Shown: positions 53,796 through 64,000 of the stretch, one piece after another
Numbering within the stretch: position 1 is the first letter of the stretch
Layout: every line of letters begins with the position of its first letter
Source: Eupeodes corollae
Lineage: Eukaryota > Arthropoda > Insecta > Diptera > Syrphidae
DNA length: 64,000 bases
Assembly: GCF_945859685.1 (NCBI RefSeq)
Contig: NC_079147.1
Coordinates: forward strand, 169,987,174-170,051,173
Direction: 5' to 3'
Made by a program: the position numbers and the translations under genes
The notes under the pieces: generated by a model
The model's input: the letters and a program-made list of their open reading frames with translations, nothing else
Told to the model about the DNA's origin: nothing
Database searches by the model: none

Positions 53796-54212
53796 ATTTA
53801 AAAAACGGTTTTAAGCCCATGTATTTTAACTCTTTGAAGCAAAACCTCGATTTCTTCATGTTGATGGTGAAATTGGCTTTACGTAAGCATTCGGCTACTT
53901 CGTACACAAAAACGCCCTCGCTAAGTCGTGCAGGAATCACCTTGTCCATTAACTGGCTCAACCGTTAAGGGTCTTCCCGGTACCGCAAAGGCAGTCTTTT
54001 CTCTACTCTGTTTCTCCAGCGCAATTTGCCAAATGACTATTTAAGATCGATGGTGCTCATGTAAATCGCTTCGGGAAATCGGCTGGTGAGTCCTTCAATG
54101 TGAGAAAGTGGGTTGGCATTTTTCTTCGTCAATGCGTTCGTTTTGCAGGAATCCAAACAGAGTCGGTTTTTGCCGGTTTCCGTAAGAGAACCACTAGCGA
54201 ACACTACGGACT
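53796..54212 (-). pseudogene. Ty3/gypsy reverse transcriptase remnant, downstream half
   Basis: On the minus strand broken frames give KNRLCLDSCKTNALTKKNA and IYMSTIDLK (54190-54040), then SQLMDKVIPARLSEGVFVY, and after a deletion VAECLRKANFTINMKKSRFC with FKELKYMGL. The order matches gypsy-type RT, but the YxDD region is deleted. The preceding part of the same element lies at 62312-62680, beyond the copia insertion. Confidence 0.75.
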
Positions 54213-54455
54213 TGTTGAAGTTTATTATACTCTACCTTTTCCGTATTTCAATAAAATAAAAGAAATAGCGAATTTGTATTTAAGACTTTTATTAAAAGTG
54301 CAAATAGAAAAAATTACTTTATGTGCACGCGTTTTACAAAAGAATAAGTTTTAGATTTTTATGATCCTTTAAGAACAAAAGAGATAACTATATTTTAGTA
54401 CAATATGCAATTACAAAAAGGACTGTTTGTAAAATCATAGTGATAGAAACTGGTT
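54213..54455 (-). repeat. 3' LTR of the copia element
   Basis: It shares TTATGTGCACGCGTTTTACA and GTACAATATGCAATTACAAA with 62029-62311. Its inner border is eroded, and the Pol reading frame appears to run into it. Confidence 0.7.
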
Positions 54456-56430
54456 CTATTAGTACACATTTTGTTCTTAACTCCAAGACTCTATTAGATG
54501 TTAAAGGCTTGGTTAGAAAATCAGCCAACATATCCTCGCTGCTGCAATATTGTGATGTTATTATTCCTTTATTGATATAATCTTTTACGAAGTTATACTT
54601 GGCGTCGATATGTTTGAATCTGTTGCTTCTCACTGGTTAATAGCTTGAGACAGCCTTGGTTGTCTTCCCAGATATGAACAGGTCCCGTAAATTCTTCGTT
54701 TATATCTGCAAGTAACATCTTCAGCCAAACTGCTTCACAACTTGCTTCAGCCATCGCTATGAATTCTGCTTCGGTCGAGGACAATGCTACACAGGTTTGT
54801 TTACGACAGCACCAACATACAGCACCACCGAAAACTTTTAAAATGTAGCCGGAATTAGATTTTCGTCTTCTGCTCAGTTGGCGTCCGAATACCCAATAAC
54901 TTTATTTATGTATGCTGTTTGGCTTTTGGAAAAATGTCCTTCTTCATCTCGATATAACTCAAGATCTACGTAATTTTGTATCGTTCCGAGATTTTGAACT
55001 TTGATTTGAGCAGGCTTTCGTTGTCATCGTTTAATTTTTTATTTTTACTAATGACTAATAAATCGTCGACACATACAAGTTCATAAACTGAAAACTCACC
55101 TACCGACTTGAAAAGACATTGGTCAATTTTGCTTTGATAATATCCATTTTCCAAGAGAACATTGTTGATAGTTTGGTTCCACGCCCTTGCTGACTGCTTT
55201 AGCCCACAGATGGGTTTATTTAGTTTACATACCTTGTGTTCTTTATTTTCTTCAATGAATCCCATCGGCTGTCGCATGTAGACCTTGAAGAAACAGGTCG
55301 CTATTGAGGAACGCAGTTTTAGCATCCAAATGTAATACATGCATTTTTCTATGACCCGCTTCAGCTAATAACGTTCGCACAGTAGTTTGCCGTACGACTG
55401 GGGCGAATGTTTGATCGTAATCAAGTTCATGGCGCTGGAGAAACCCTTGCGCTACCAAACGTGCCTTGTAAATCAGTTCTCCTCTTGAATCTTCTTTAAA
55501 ATAGAACACCCTCTTACAACCGATTGCCTTTTTGCCAGCAGGTAGGTCCACCGGCTCCCATGTATTGTTATCCGATACAGCGTTCATTTCATCCTGCATT
55601 GCGCTTTTCCAACATTGAGCTTTGTCGCAAGATATCGCTTCCTGAAAACTGTTCGGATCGAATTCTTTAATAGTCTTAAGTACATTTACCTCATTGATTA
55701 GTCTGCTTGGTGGTTTTCCTTTTGTTGTTCTGGCTGATGTTCTTTGCTGTGGTGCTTCATTTTCACGTTCATTCTGCCAATGATTCATCGAAACCGTAAA
55801 ATATACTTTCAGAATTCGAATGTGTGTCCAAATGATCATCCTCTTCATCTTTATTGCGTTTGATTTTGATTACAAATTTGAAATTGCCATCATCGCTATT
55901 ACTTTGAGAAACCTCATCTTTCTTTTTACTGTTGGCTTCTGGAAAGCTATGATGTTTAATTGGACTTGCCTCCACTTTGGCTGAATACTTCAAAAAATGA
56001 ACATCTCTGCTAATAATTATCTTTTTCGTACTGGTGTCTAGAAGTCGGTATGCTTTCGAGTTTGCATCATAACCAACAAAATTTAAACATTTCGACTTGT
56101 TGTCCCACTTTTTTTTTTCTTTGTGAATATGTGCATAGCATATTTCACCAAATGTACAAAATTGTTAAAAAATCTGGATCCATACCAGAGCTCGAAAGGT
56201 GTTGTTGCAGTTGCTCTTGTTGGTAATCTGTTTTGTATGTATGTGGCTGTCAGTATTGCCTCTACCCAGAACTCCTTGCTTAAGTTCGAATCAATTAGCA
56301 TACATCTTAGGTATTGTTGCACCTTATATCCCGTATACTCACCACCACGGTCAGACCTCAATACTTTTGGTTTGTAACGAATCCTATAGGTTTCACCCTT
56401 CATCCTTTAAGTTCACACTATGAACTATAG
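54380..56430 (-). pseudogene. copia Pol remnant (integrase, RT, RNase H)
   Basis: Pieces in order on the minus strand: integrase (VLRSDRGGEYTGYKVQQYL, 56370 down; then FWVEAILTATYIQNRLPTRA); an acidic linker; reverse transcriptase (WKSAMQDEMNAVSDNNTWEP, YKARLVAQGFLQRHELDYDQ, then LDAKTAFLN); KVYMRQPMGFIEENKEH and KPICGLKQSARAWNQ; CVDDLLVISKN with the two catalytic Asp (CVDD where YVDD is usual); RNase H (SSTEAEFIAMAEASCEAVWL, then RSNRFKHIDAKYNFVKDYI and ADFLTKPL). At least four frame changes make it inactive. Confidence 0.85.
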
Positions 56431-56468
56431 TCTACAGGAAGCTATAGTCCAGTCCTGTAAGCAGGAAT

Positions 56469-59400
56469 GAAGGGTGTTCCGGTATCTCTTTGGCTGGCAT
56501 GCTTGCAATGGGCTTAGCTCGTCGAAAATGGCTGGGTTCTTGCCAAGGGATACCAAAACGTGTGTTACGTAAAATCATGCCGAGTTGTAGGTATAAAAAC
56601 ACAGATAATACAAAATAGTTTGGATCTAAAAAATTTTAGGACCCTAAATTCATCCTTAAGAAAAACAAATTAATTACTATTCGAATTTCGACAAATTGAA
56701 AGGATTGATAGAGAAAGAAATTTCAAGTAACAACCTTAGAGAAGGAAGGACTCGATGTTATGTCCATAAGAGGTATATATATCCCACCCACGCATCACTA
56801 TAATGTGGTACGACCTTGGCTACTGCTACCTCGATGTCCTTTGCAGTAACCCCCTAACTTCGTATGTGGTGACTTACCGAAGGTTTTCTAAAATGGTCAC
56901 ATTTACCCTATGAATAATATTTTAGCAATCCATGAAAATTACTAAGTCGTAAAATTCATCTCTTTATCAATTTAAAGTCGTAATTTACTATTTTTTTCTT
57001 TTTTAAACGTTATAAATTTCATTTTATTTTGGAAGGAAAGTAAATAAAATATGCATATGTACAAGAAATAAAAAAAATAGTAAAAAAGTTTCAAAGTGAA
57101 GTTTAAACAGCAACTGCAGACGAATTAAGATTAAAGAATAACATCATTTTTAAAAAGGTACATATATAATTCAGTGAAACCTAAAAATTTGAAATAATAA
57201 TAATAAAAAAAAAAACATTCTTTTCTAAAATCGTTTTTAAAAAGAAAAGTCATCCAACAAGACTCATAGTCTAGTCGCCACGAGGGACCAGGAATTTTAA
57301 GACGTTTTGACGACGTTTGGGCAAAAGAAACGCCACTAAACCATTTGGTCAAAGAAAGCTCGTACAAGCCAACAAAATCATCGTCGAAACTACGTCGATC
57401 ATCTACCATTACTCGACACCAACAACAACCAAGTGGTCAAAACAACCATCCATCAATCCATCCATCCGCAACAACAGGAACATCCAACCAGGTATCACCA
57501 AAAACAACACTACAACACCACAATCCATTCATCCACATCAGGAAAATCATACAACCACCTCAGCAAAAGTGCACAACAGAAATGGCAAAATCATAGAACC
57601 ATCCACATTCACTCTATTCGTAATAACAGCAAGATACAACCATCCGCACACGCACAACATCTAACAGCAAGTATATACGACCATCTATACCGTGCTCCAT
57701 TTACCAACAAAGTCCAGAATTCAATCAAAACCACTCAAAAGCTAAGTACCAGGTTATCCAATTTTATGTTATCTATCATTATCTTATTATTGCAATTTTT
57801 TGTGTTTAGGTCATTACATAATATGTAAGACTAAGAGAAACTAAAGTTTAAAAAAAATTAAAATTTTAAGTCAAGAGTAACAAAATATCAAACTTAAATC
57901 TAAAGAAAAAAAAAATATAGCAAAATAGACAATTAAACTAAAGTAATTTAATTAAAATCCAAAAAAAAAATTAAAGCAATTTTTCAATATAAATCTTATT
58001 GAAAATAGGTACACTTTTATCGTTCAACGATCATTACTTTGGATTGTATGCTTATCCTCGAAGCAAGCGGTGCACCACCTCGACGGCTGAAACAACAAAA
58101 ACAAAATCCATTGATCGCCACAATAACAACAAGGTTAAATTTTTTATAATTCTACACGTTTGAGAAAGCTTGGTAAGTGATTTTTACTTATTTAAATTTG
58201 ATCGTGAATTTTATTGTTGGAAATTGCTTTGAAATATACGCTCAATACACACATAGTTTGAAAACAAAACAAAAAACTGAAATTATAAGAAAATACAAAA
58301 GGACTGCGAAATAAAAAAAAGAAGAAATTAAAAACGAATACAAAAACAGTTTTATAAAATACATAAAATAACATAAGATTTAGACATATACAGTCTTATT
58401 TAATAGAATTCGCTAAACAGATGAATAGTTATACAGTGAATAAGGATTTATGTAGGCTCTATGTAACGTTGCGAAAATTCCTATTTATAAAAAATTCTGC
58501 TATAAATTTTAGTTATACAATGCCTATATCAAAAAAAGTACCAAAATGTCTATAAAATCAGCTTGTTGTCATAACAACTAAAATATAACAAAATAATTCC
58601 AATTATTTTTATGATATTCTCTTTCGAAAATCTATATTTTTTTAATTCTTCGTTTCTTCGGCTCACGAGCTAAACTGGAGAGGCATTATTGTTTTTATTT
58701 TAATTTCAAAAAGAGCGGAGAGAAATCAAAATGACATTTACGAAATAATAATAAAAAAAATTTCATTATGTAGGCTCTATCCAACCTCAAAACGCGTTTA
58801 GCTTATTATAGGACTATGCAACCTTGTATAAGTTTCATAAATAGCATTTTTGCGTTTAGCGGCATTATAGAGATTACATAACTTTATGTAGGCTTTATAC
58901 AGCGTTTTTAAATAAGACTGATAGTTTTCATCCTATTTGCATATTATTATTTTCATCTCATTTTTGTTCTTTAGTTTATATATGTAGATGTTTTTTATCA
59001 CCTTTACATATGTATGCATATTTTATTTACTTTCTTTCCAAAATAAAATAAAATTTATAACGTTTAAAAAAAAATTAATGAATTACGACTTTAAATTGAT
59101 AAAGAGATGAATTTTACGACTTAGTAATTTTCATAGATTACTAGAATATTATTCATAGGGTGAATGCGACCATTTTAGAAAACCTTCGGTAAGTCATCAA
59201 CTCATCACATACGAAGTTAGGGGGTTACTGCAAAGGACATCGAGGAAGCAGTAGCCAAGGACGTACCACATTATACTGATGCGTGGGTGAGATATATATA
59301 CCTCTTATAGACATAACATCGATCCTTCCTTCTCTAAGGTTGTTACTTGAAATTTCTTTCTCTATCAATCCTTTCAATTTGTCGAAATTCGAATGGTAAT

Positions 59401-59604
59401 TCATTTGTTTTTCTTAAGGATGAATTTATGGTCCTAAAATTTTTTAGATCCAAATTATTTTGTATTATCTGTGTTTTTATACCTACAACTCGGCATGATT
59501 TTACGTAACACACGTTTTGGTATCCCTTGGCAAGAACCCAGCCATTTTCGACGAGCTGAGCCCATTGCAAGCATGCCAGCCAAAGAGATACCGGAACACC
59601 CTTC
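56469..59604. mobile_element. Element with about 600-bp terminal inverted repeats (3.1 kb)
   Basis: 56469-57062 and 58998-59604 are inverted copies: left GAAGGGTGTTCCGGTATCTC, right the complement GAGATACCGGAACACCCTTC. Shared internal words include AACCTTAGAGAAGGAAGGA and ACTTCGTATGTGGTGA on the left with their complements on the right. The arms differ by scattered substitutions and small indels. The core (57063-58997) has low-complexity Asn/Thr/His/Pro-rich frames and no transposase. Long arms recall Foldback or Galileo-type elements, but no target duplication was found, so the class is open. It sits in the copia element. Confidence 0.7.
57063..58997. other. Core of the long-TIR element
   Basis: The core has a CA-rich stretch with CCATCCATCAATCCATCC-like words (57430-57660), giving low-complexity frames of 83 to 131 codons in three registers, and an AT-rich remainder. 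No domain is visible. The triple-frame openness reflects composition, not coding. Confidence 0.5.
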
Positions 59605-59713
59605 AGTTTTAAATAGTTTTTTTTTTTATATATGTATGTATATATTATATTATGTTTTACATAAAGAACCCATATATGGGTCATCATGCACTAAGGCCAT
59701 TTTCAATCAAAAA

Positions 59714-61661
59714 TTAAGAGCCCATATATGGTTTATTATGCATTAAAGGCTAAATGATGAATGATTATTATTATTCGTGGAATTTAGCCGGACAGTTCCT
59801 CTTATCATTGTAGCATAAGAACACGTTACATTTAGGCATGTGGTCAACTTTGTCAGTTCTCACTCGTTTTGCTGTCGGTGTTTTAAGTCGAGTTGGTGTG
59901 CCGGAATTAGATGGTGCTGGACTTCCTTGACTAAATGACTTTCGCAATGTAGTGGAGTTCCATCTCTGCTTAGGTCAGTACCCAAAATTGTAGGGCGCCC
60001 TTACAGTTTTTCCGGATTTGCATAGGTGTTCGGAGATTGCTTGCTTGAAGTCAAAAAGAGCCATATATCATTCTGGATTATTCCTTCGCCACAGATTCCA
60101 AGAATTGACAACACACATATCCACCATATGAAAAAAAAAGTTTCTTATACCATTTTTTGGACCGTAAATGAATTCTATATAAGCCAAGCATAGAATCCAA
60201 TAAATCCACACCTCCCATATGCTGATGGTAAACTGTTATAGCCTGAGGGCAGTTACTATCCTTAAACATTTTCTCTTTTCTAAAATATCTTTTTTTTTGT
60301 AGTAGCTGGTTCGCTTCCTACATATTATGTTGAAAGCATATGAACTGGCTTGTTATCAAACCAAGTGACAGCACTTATCCGAACCCCTTCTATGACAGCA
60401 ACTTTTTCAATGTAGAATCCTCTTCCCTTTTTCTTAAGTTCTTTTTCTGAAGGCATTTCTAAATTGGGAACACGGTTAAGACGCACAGTACCTAATAGCA
60501 ATAGACCAATTTTCGTAAGACGAACCTGAAGTTTAGGACTGTTGAAAAAATTGTCAAAGAAGATTTTATGGTTGACATTTCTAGGTACAGTTGCCGTGAG
60601 ACGAGTTACGACATTTCCACTAAGTCAGGAGCGCCTTCAGGACGGGTATTACTTTGATCACCTGCGAAAATGTCAAAATCATAACTAAATCCAGATACCC
60701 CACTCAAGACTTGATTTTTGTATCCCCATTTATGAGGTTTTGCGGGATTGTACTGTTTGAGGTTATGTCTAACTTTAGTGGGAATTATTTGTTCATCAAC
60801 TGCTAAAAATTCTTCTTTTGGCACAAGTAAAAGTTGCTGCCTAATGCCGTTCAAAAGTGGTCGCACTTTAAAAAACTTGTCATGTCCTGGATTGCCATAG
60901 GGAATACAATTGTGGTTGTCATTGAAGTGAATTTTTTTTTATGGCTTCAAATCTGTTACATGTCATAATTTCGTATATTTGTGATTGTCGAATAGTCTTG
61001 TTCCAATAGTGCCGCGATGCAGTTAGTTTTACTATTGACATGAAAATTATCATTCCAATAAATTTTTCCATTTCATGTTGACTAATGTTTGCTGGTTTGT
61101 TAATGTTATCTTGTACAGATTTTAGATTTATTTGCTCTACTATGGTGTCGATAAGCTCATTTGAAAAAAGGAATAAAAAAAAATCTGCAGGTGATTCCTG
61201 TTTTTCAATAAACTCAGGTAACTGCGTTATTCCTGTAAATTTAAAATTTTCCCCGTCAAAGGGGTCTAAATGTTGCGTTACCCATTTAACTTAAGCAGGC
61301 TTTGCTTTTTTCGATATCGATTTTGTTGTGTTCGGAAGAATTATTTCGGGTTCGTCATCGGAACAATTGCTATCTGTCTCCGGGATTACCACTGAACTTC
61401 TTCGATGTTCACTCTGAGGTACATATTCATCACCAGAATCCGAAGCTAGATCGTCATCGCTTTGACAGCCATCGCCAGGTATAGCACTGACAAGTTTATT
61501 ATTGCCATAAAAACTCTTTAAATTTATCCTACAAGCAAAATACACATTTTTACATCACTCAGTCTGTTAAGTCACCAATGCATATAAGACCACATGTGGT
61601 CCTAACGAAAAGAAAGTAAAAAGCCTACAATGCATGAAGGTCCATATATGGTCTCTTAGAA
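59714..61661 (-). mobile_element. piggyBac-type element, decayed
   Basis: The left end TTAAGAGCCCATATATGG (near 59714) and the right end (complement CTAAGAGACCATATATGG, near 61661) match as inverted ends next to TTAA or TTAG. An extra copy of the end, GAACCCATATATGGG, lies at about 59666. The minus strand holds a broken piggyBac transposase (60078-61545). It is nested in the copia element. Confidence 0.7.
60078..61545 (-). pseudogene. piggyBac transposase remnant
   Basis: Pieces on the minus strand: an acidic N-terminus (SDDDLASDSGDEYVPQSEH, near 61460-61400); RPLLNGIRQQLLLVPKEEFL, then VDEQIIPTKVRHNLKQYNPA and KPHKWGYKNQVLSGVSGFSY (60866-60690), which contains the first catalytic Asp region; and VYHQHMGGVDLLDSMLGLYR with IHLRSKKWYKKLFF (60240-60120), the GGVD..D segment of the family. 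Frame changes and stops separate them. No C-terminal Cys-rich domain is evident. Confidence 0.8.
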
Positions 61662-62028
61662 AAAGCCAATAAAAAAGGCATATTTACTTATATAAATAAA
61701 AAAAAAAGATAATAAACTTAAAAAAGAACTATAAATACATAAGAAACATTTTTTTTATTTTGTGGAACTTAGCTGTTTATTATAAAAAAAACTGTATCAA
61801 AAATCGAACTTCTTTCACGGAAATACACTTGGCACGTGCTCTTTAAAGAATGAGCTTATTGGAGAGTGACAGATCTCTGGCGAAAAATAAAAACCGTTTT
61901 ATCATAGTAAAATAGACCTAGTTTAATCCTACATTGCATTTCTGTACCACTCGTGCAATAATAATAGAAATAAATAATGTTGAATTTGGTGAACCATATA
62001 AGGGTCTATATGCGGTAAAGGGATAGCC

Positions 62029-62311
62029 TGTTGAAGTTTATTATACTCTTTACTTTTTCCGTATTCCAATAAAATAAAAGAAATAGATAATTTGTATTTA
62101 AGACTTTTATTATAAATGCAAATAGAAGAAATTACTTTATGTGCACGCGTTTTACAAAATGATAAGTTTTAGATTTGTTAGATACCAAAGCTTTTGTTTT
62201 TTTATGATCCTTTTGAGAATAAAAGAGATAACTTTATTTTAGTACAATATGCAATTACAAAAAGAACTGTTTGTAAAATCATAGTGATAGAACTTGTTTG
62301 TTACTCCAACA
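62029..62311 (-). repeat. 5' LTR of the copia element
   Basis: It begins TGTTGGAGTAACAAACAAG and ends AAACTTCAACA on the coding strand. It matches 54213-54455 over most of its length, with an extra block near 62175-62200 and a divergent start in the other copy. Confidence 0.75.
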
Positions 62312-62680
62312 GTACTTTCACTCTCCTCAATCACACCGAGTTTCAGCATCCGATCCAACTCATCGTACAACAGTGATTGTATCGCTGGAGAGACAGGGTA
62401 GTGACGCTGTTTCACAGGGAGAGCATCTCCTGTATCAATGAAATGCTCCATCATGGTAGTCTTTCCAAGACCATCGCACTCGAAACATAAGAATTTATCT
62501 TTGACTGCATGCAGCTTGGCCTGTTGATCAGAGGTTAAATATTGAGCATTTGGAGAATCCGATTGTTCGTCAACCGAGATACTTCTTATAATTCCCGGAG
62601 CAAGCTGGAACACTCTCCAAAACTCAACTCTAAAATAGATCTCCTGGTTCAAGCTGGGAACGAGGAAGAAAGTCAACATC
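62312..62680 (-). pseudogene. Ty3/gypsy Pol remnant, upstream half
   Basis: The minus strand reads HAVKDKFLCFECDGLGKTTM, EHFIDTGDALPVKQRHYPVS and PAIQSLLYDELDRMLKLGVI then EESES, the linker and start of gypsy-type RT. It stops at the copia LTR; the next segment of RT is at 54212 downwards. A piece farther upstream (RVEFWRVFQLAPGIIRSISV) continues to about 62650. Confidence 0.75.
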
Positions 62681-62928
62681 TCTTCTTTATCTGTATAATA
62701 CCCCTATTACCATTGGCGAGTCGAATGAATAAACGTGTGAGTGTGAGAAATTGGTATTACCGTTGGCGAATTGAGAACCGTTGATTCGACTTAAATGTCA
62801 TTACTTTTTCGAAGTTTGGTCTCACTCTATTGTCGTTATCGAATGTTCGTTAATTTGAACGTCATTCGAGTTATTTTTTGTTGAACGTTCATATTGTGTG
62901 AGAAAAGGTCGAAGCTTATGCAAAAGAA
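62681..62928 (+). promoter_or_regulatory. Upstream region of the Myb-like gene
   Basis: This has two near-copies of ATTACCATTGGCGAGTCGAA / ATTACCGTTGGCGAATTGAG about 48 bp apart (62706 and 62754). They could be transposon-end motifs or binding sites; I cannot decide. No TATA box is clear. Confidence 0.3.
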
Positions 62929-63852
62929 ATGTCGGAAAATAAAACAATGTAAGTACATATGTTTATTTCATTTCTTTTATAAAATAACATGAATCAATGA
63001 ATTTTTTTTATTCAGCTGCAAGAGAACTAATAAAAATCAGTTCGAAAAGCTAGTCGAACTGATGGAATCGAACCCAAATCTAGCGAGAGGTGTTGGAGAG
63101 TTTGGTTCTTCCAAAAAAAACCAAAAGGAATATTGGGACCAATTTGCTACAACCCTCAACTCACTTGGGCCACCTACTCGTGATGGAAAAGAATGGCACA
63201 AGGTAATGTGAATTTGAAAAAAAAAACTTTCCGAATAAAATTGGTATTCATTCAACAGGTTTGGCTGGATTATAAGCTCAAAATCAAAAGGAAACTTTCG
63301 ATGAATAAAGCCGAAGTGGTGGCAACTGGTGGAGGTAAATACTTTCAAGTTTCCTTAACACCTTTGGAACAAGCTGTGGATGAGCTGCTTGGACTTGAGC
63401 AAGCTGTAAGGCCAGAAGGTATGTGCTTTGGTTCATCTCACCAAATTTCAGAGGACTTAATTATCGGCTTACAAGACATTGAAGTGCTCAACGAAAAAGA
63501 CCCTGGTGAAGCCGATAAACAAAAATCACCCCCGCCCCCACTACCAGCAATGAAAAGAACCACAATGAATGAAAATTCTGAAAAAGAACGCCTTCGCTTG
63601 TTACAAGGCCAAACTGCAACACAGACAGAGTTGGTAAAAATCGAAAAAGAAAAGTTAAGTTTTCTGTCCGACATCGCCAGATTTTCCAGAAAAAGCTACG
63701 AAATTCAAAGAGAGAAGCTTGCTCTATTAAAAGCAGCAGAAAAAAGGAAAGAAAAAGAAAATTTCGATAAAAACCGTCGCCATGCTGAGTATCTGGAAAT
63801 GGAAACGAAAAAGCACGAATTGGAGATGCTTAAATTTAATTTAAAAAATTAA
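62929..63852 (+). CDS. Myb/SANT-like (zeste-type) DNA-binding protein, three exons
   Basis: Exons 62929-62948, 63016-63202 and 63259-63852 (donors GTAAGT and GTAATG, acceptors ATTCAG and CAACAG) join to 266 aa. I chose the ATG at 62929 because its 20-nt exon keeps the frame; the ATG at 62918 would shift it. Residues about 10-90 form a Myb/SANT-like domain of the kind found in Zeste-like regulators: NQFEKLVELMESNPNLARG, YWDQFATTLNSLGPPTRDG, EWHKVWLDYKLKIKRKLS, then ATGGG. A Pro run lies in the middle and a Lys/Glu-rich coiled coil fills residues 165-262. Such proteins occur both as host genes and as the accessory ORF of Harbinger transposons; the sequence here cannot separate the two. AATAAA lies at 63918. 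No stop or frameshift is visible. Confidence 0.8.
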
Positions 63853-64000
63853 AATAATTTTTTTTCCTTGTACTTTTCTTATAGTTATGAATGAATTCTT
63901 TTCCTTTTTTTCTTGTTAATAAAGAGTTACGACTTAATTTTTAAATCAAATATATTTTTTATTATTTATGAAAGCAAAATAAACTTGAACTTGAATTTCA
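63853..64000 (+). terminator. 3' end region of the Myb-like gene
   Basis: AATAAA at 63918-63923 is a plausible polyadenylation signal about 65 bp after the stop codon; a second AATAAA lies near 63979. The window ends here. Confidence 0.5.

Larger units (their letters stand above)
54213..62311 (-). mobile_element. copia-type LTR element, decayed, with nested insertions
   Basis: Similar LTRs lie at 54213-54455 and 62029-62311 (about 85-90% alike by eye, with indels), TG..CA on the outer side. The flanks GGACT (54208-54212) and GTACT (62312-62316) look like a 5-bp target duplication with one mismatch. Pol remains are at 54380-56430, minus strand. The gag and protease region is absent; in its place are a 3.1 kb long-TIR element (56469-59604) and a piggyBac remnant (59714-61661). 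LTR divergence makes it older than the BEL/Pao element. Confidence 0.8.

Noticed and set aside
57317..57828. Asn/Thr/His-rich frames of 83-131 codons, suggestive of an antifreeze-like or mucin-like protein.
   Set aside because: Three overlapping registers are open at once because of CA-rich low-complexity sequence; there is no signal peptide or domain.
59343..59746. Frames of 91-114 codons near 59343-59746.
   Set aside because: They lie in the right inverted arm of the long-TIR element; the same sequence in the left arm does not keep the frame open.
63193..63258. Start of the Myb-like protein at the ATG at 63193.
   Set aside because: This ATG is out of frame with exon 2 and reads through a 56-bp intron; the spliced model from 62929 restores the full domain.

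Overview
This is a repeat-rich, AT-rich window of an insect nuclear genome, most likely a fly (Diptera). The evidence is spliceosomal introns with GT..AG borders, a ribosomal protein gene of eukaryotic type (eL24), a ZAD plus C2H2 zinc-finger gene (a family expanded in insects), and the mix of mobile elements: BEL/Pao, copia and Ty3/gypsy LTR elements, several LINE clades, Tc1, piggyBac, possible P-like elements, and a tRNA-derived SINE of a kind I associate with flies. There are no operons, bacterial ribosome sites or CRISPR arrays. Species cannot be named from the sequence.

Three host-type genes are supported. RpL24 (7259-7927, +, three exons, 156 aa) looks intact. A ZAD/C2H2 zinc-finger gene (26475-47897, +, three exons, about 668 aa, 11 fingers) has a 19.4 kb second intron that splits finger 5 and is packed with mobile elements. 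A Myb/SANT-like (zeste-type) DNA-binding gene (62929-63852, +, three exons, 266 aa) lies at the right edge; it may be a host gene or the accessory protein of a Harbinger-type transposon.

Layout. 1-5360: a second copy of the RpL24 5' flank, broken open by a 4.1 kb P-like TIR element and two short TIR elements. 5360-7258: an RTE LINE scrap and the intact RpL24 promoter region. 7259-7927: RpL24. 9225-10622: a 5'-truncated LINE. 10623-13750: a second, partly palindromic copy of the P-like family. 13850-14300: LTR and leader of a degraded BEL/Pao element. 14666-20865: a complete BEL/Pao retrotransposon with apparently identical LTRs and one open polyprotein. 20871-22766: a third P-like copy, inverted. 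23096-24796: another TIR element with a 7-bp target duplication. 26475-27756 and 47116-47897: the zinc-finger gene; between them LINE scraps (28-31 kb), a tandem array (32.2-41.0 kb; unit sizes 2,964 and about 1,495 bp), Tc1 and RTE scraps (42.2-45.5 kb) and an RT scrap (45.5-46.8 kb). 48.9-49.7 kb: a second LINE-in-SINE composite. 52660-53792: a deleted Tc1-like element. 53.8-62.7 kb: a nest in which a Ty3/gypsy element is split by copia, and copia contains a 3.1 kb element with about 600-bp inverted arms plus a piggyBac remnant.

Most notable: (1) at two loci, LINE 3' fragments with different 5' truncations sit at exactly the same position inside the same tRNA-derived SINE, each with a 13-15 bp target duplication, which suggests a LINE that targets a tRNA-like sequence; (2) the P-like family carries exon-like pieces with retained introns, one resembling dynactin p62 (DCTN4), which suggests gene capture; (3) the BEL/Pao element looks recently active but reads D-P-G, not D-S/T-G, at the presumed protease site; (4) a very recent tandem amplification lies inside the zinc-finger gene's giant intron. 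All family assignments are from reading by eye; no database search was possible.
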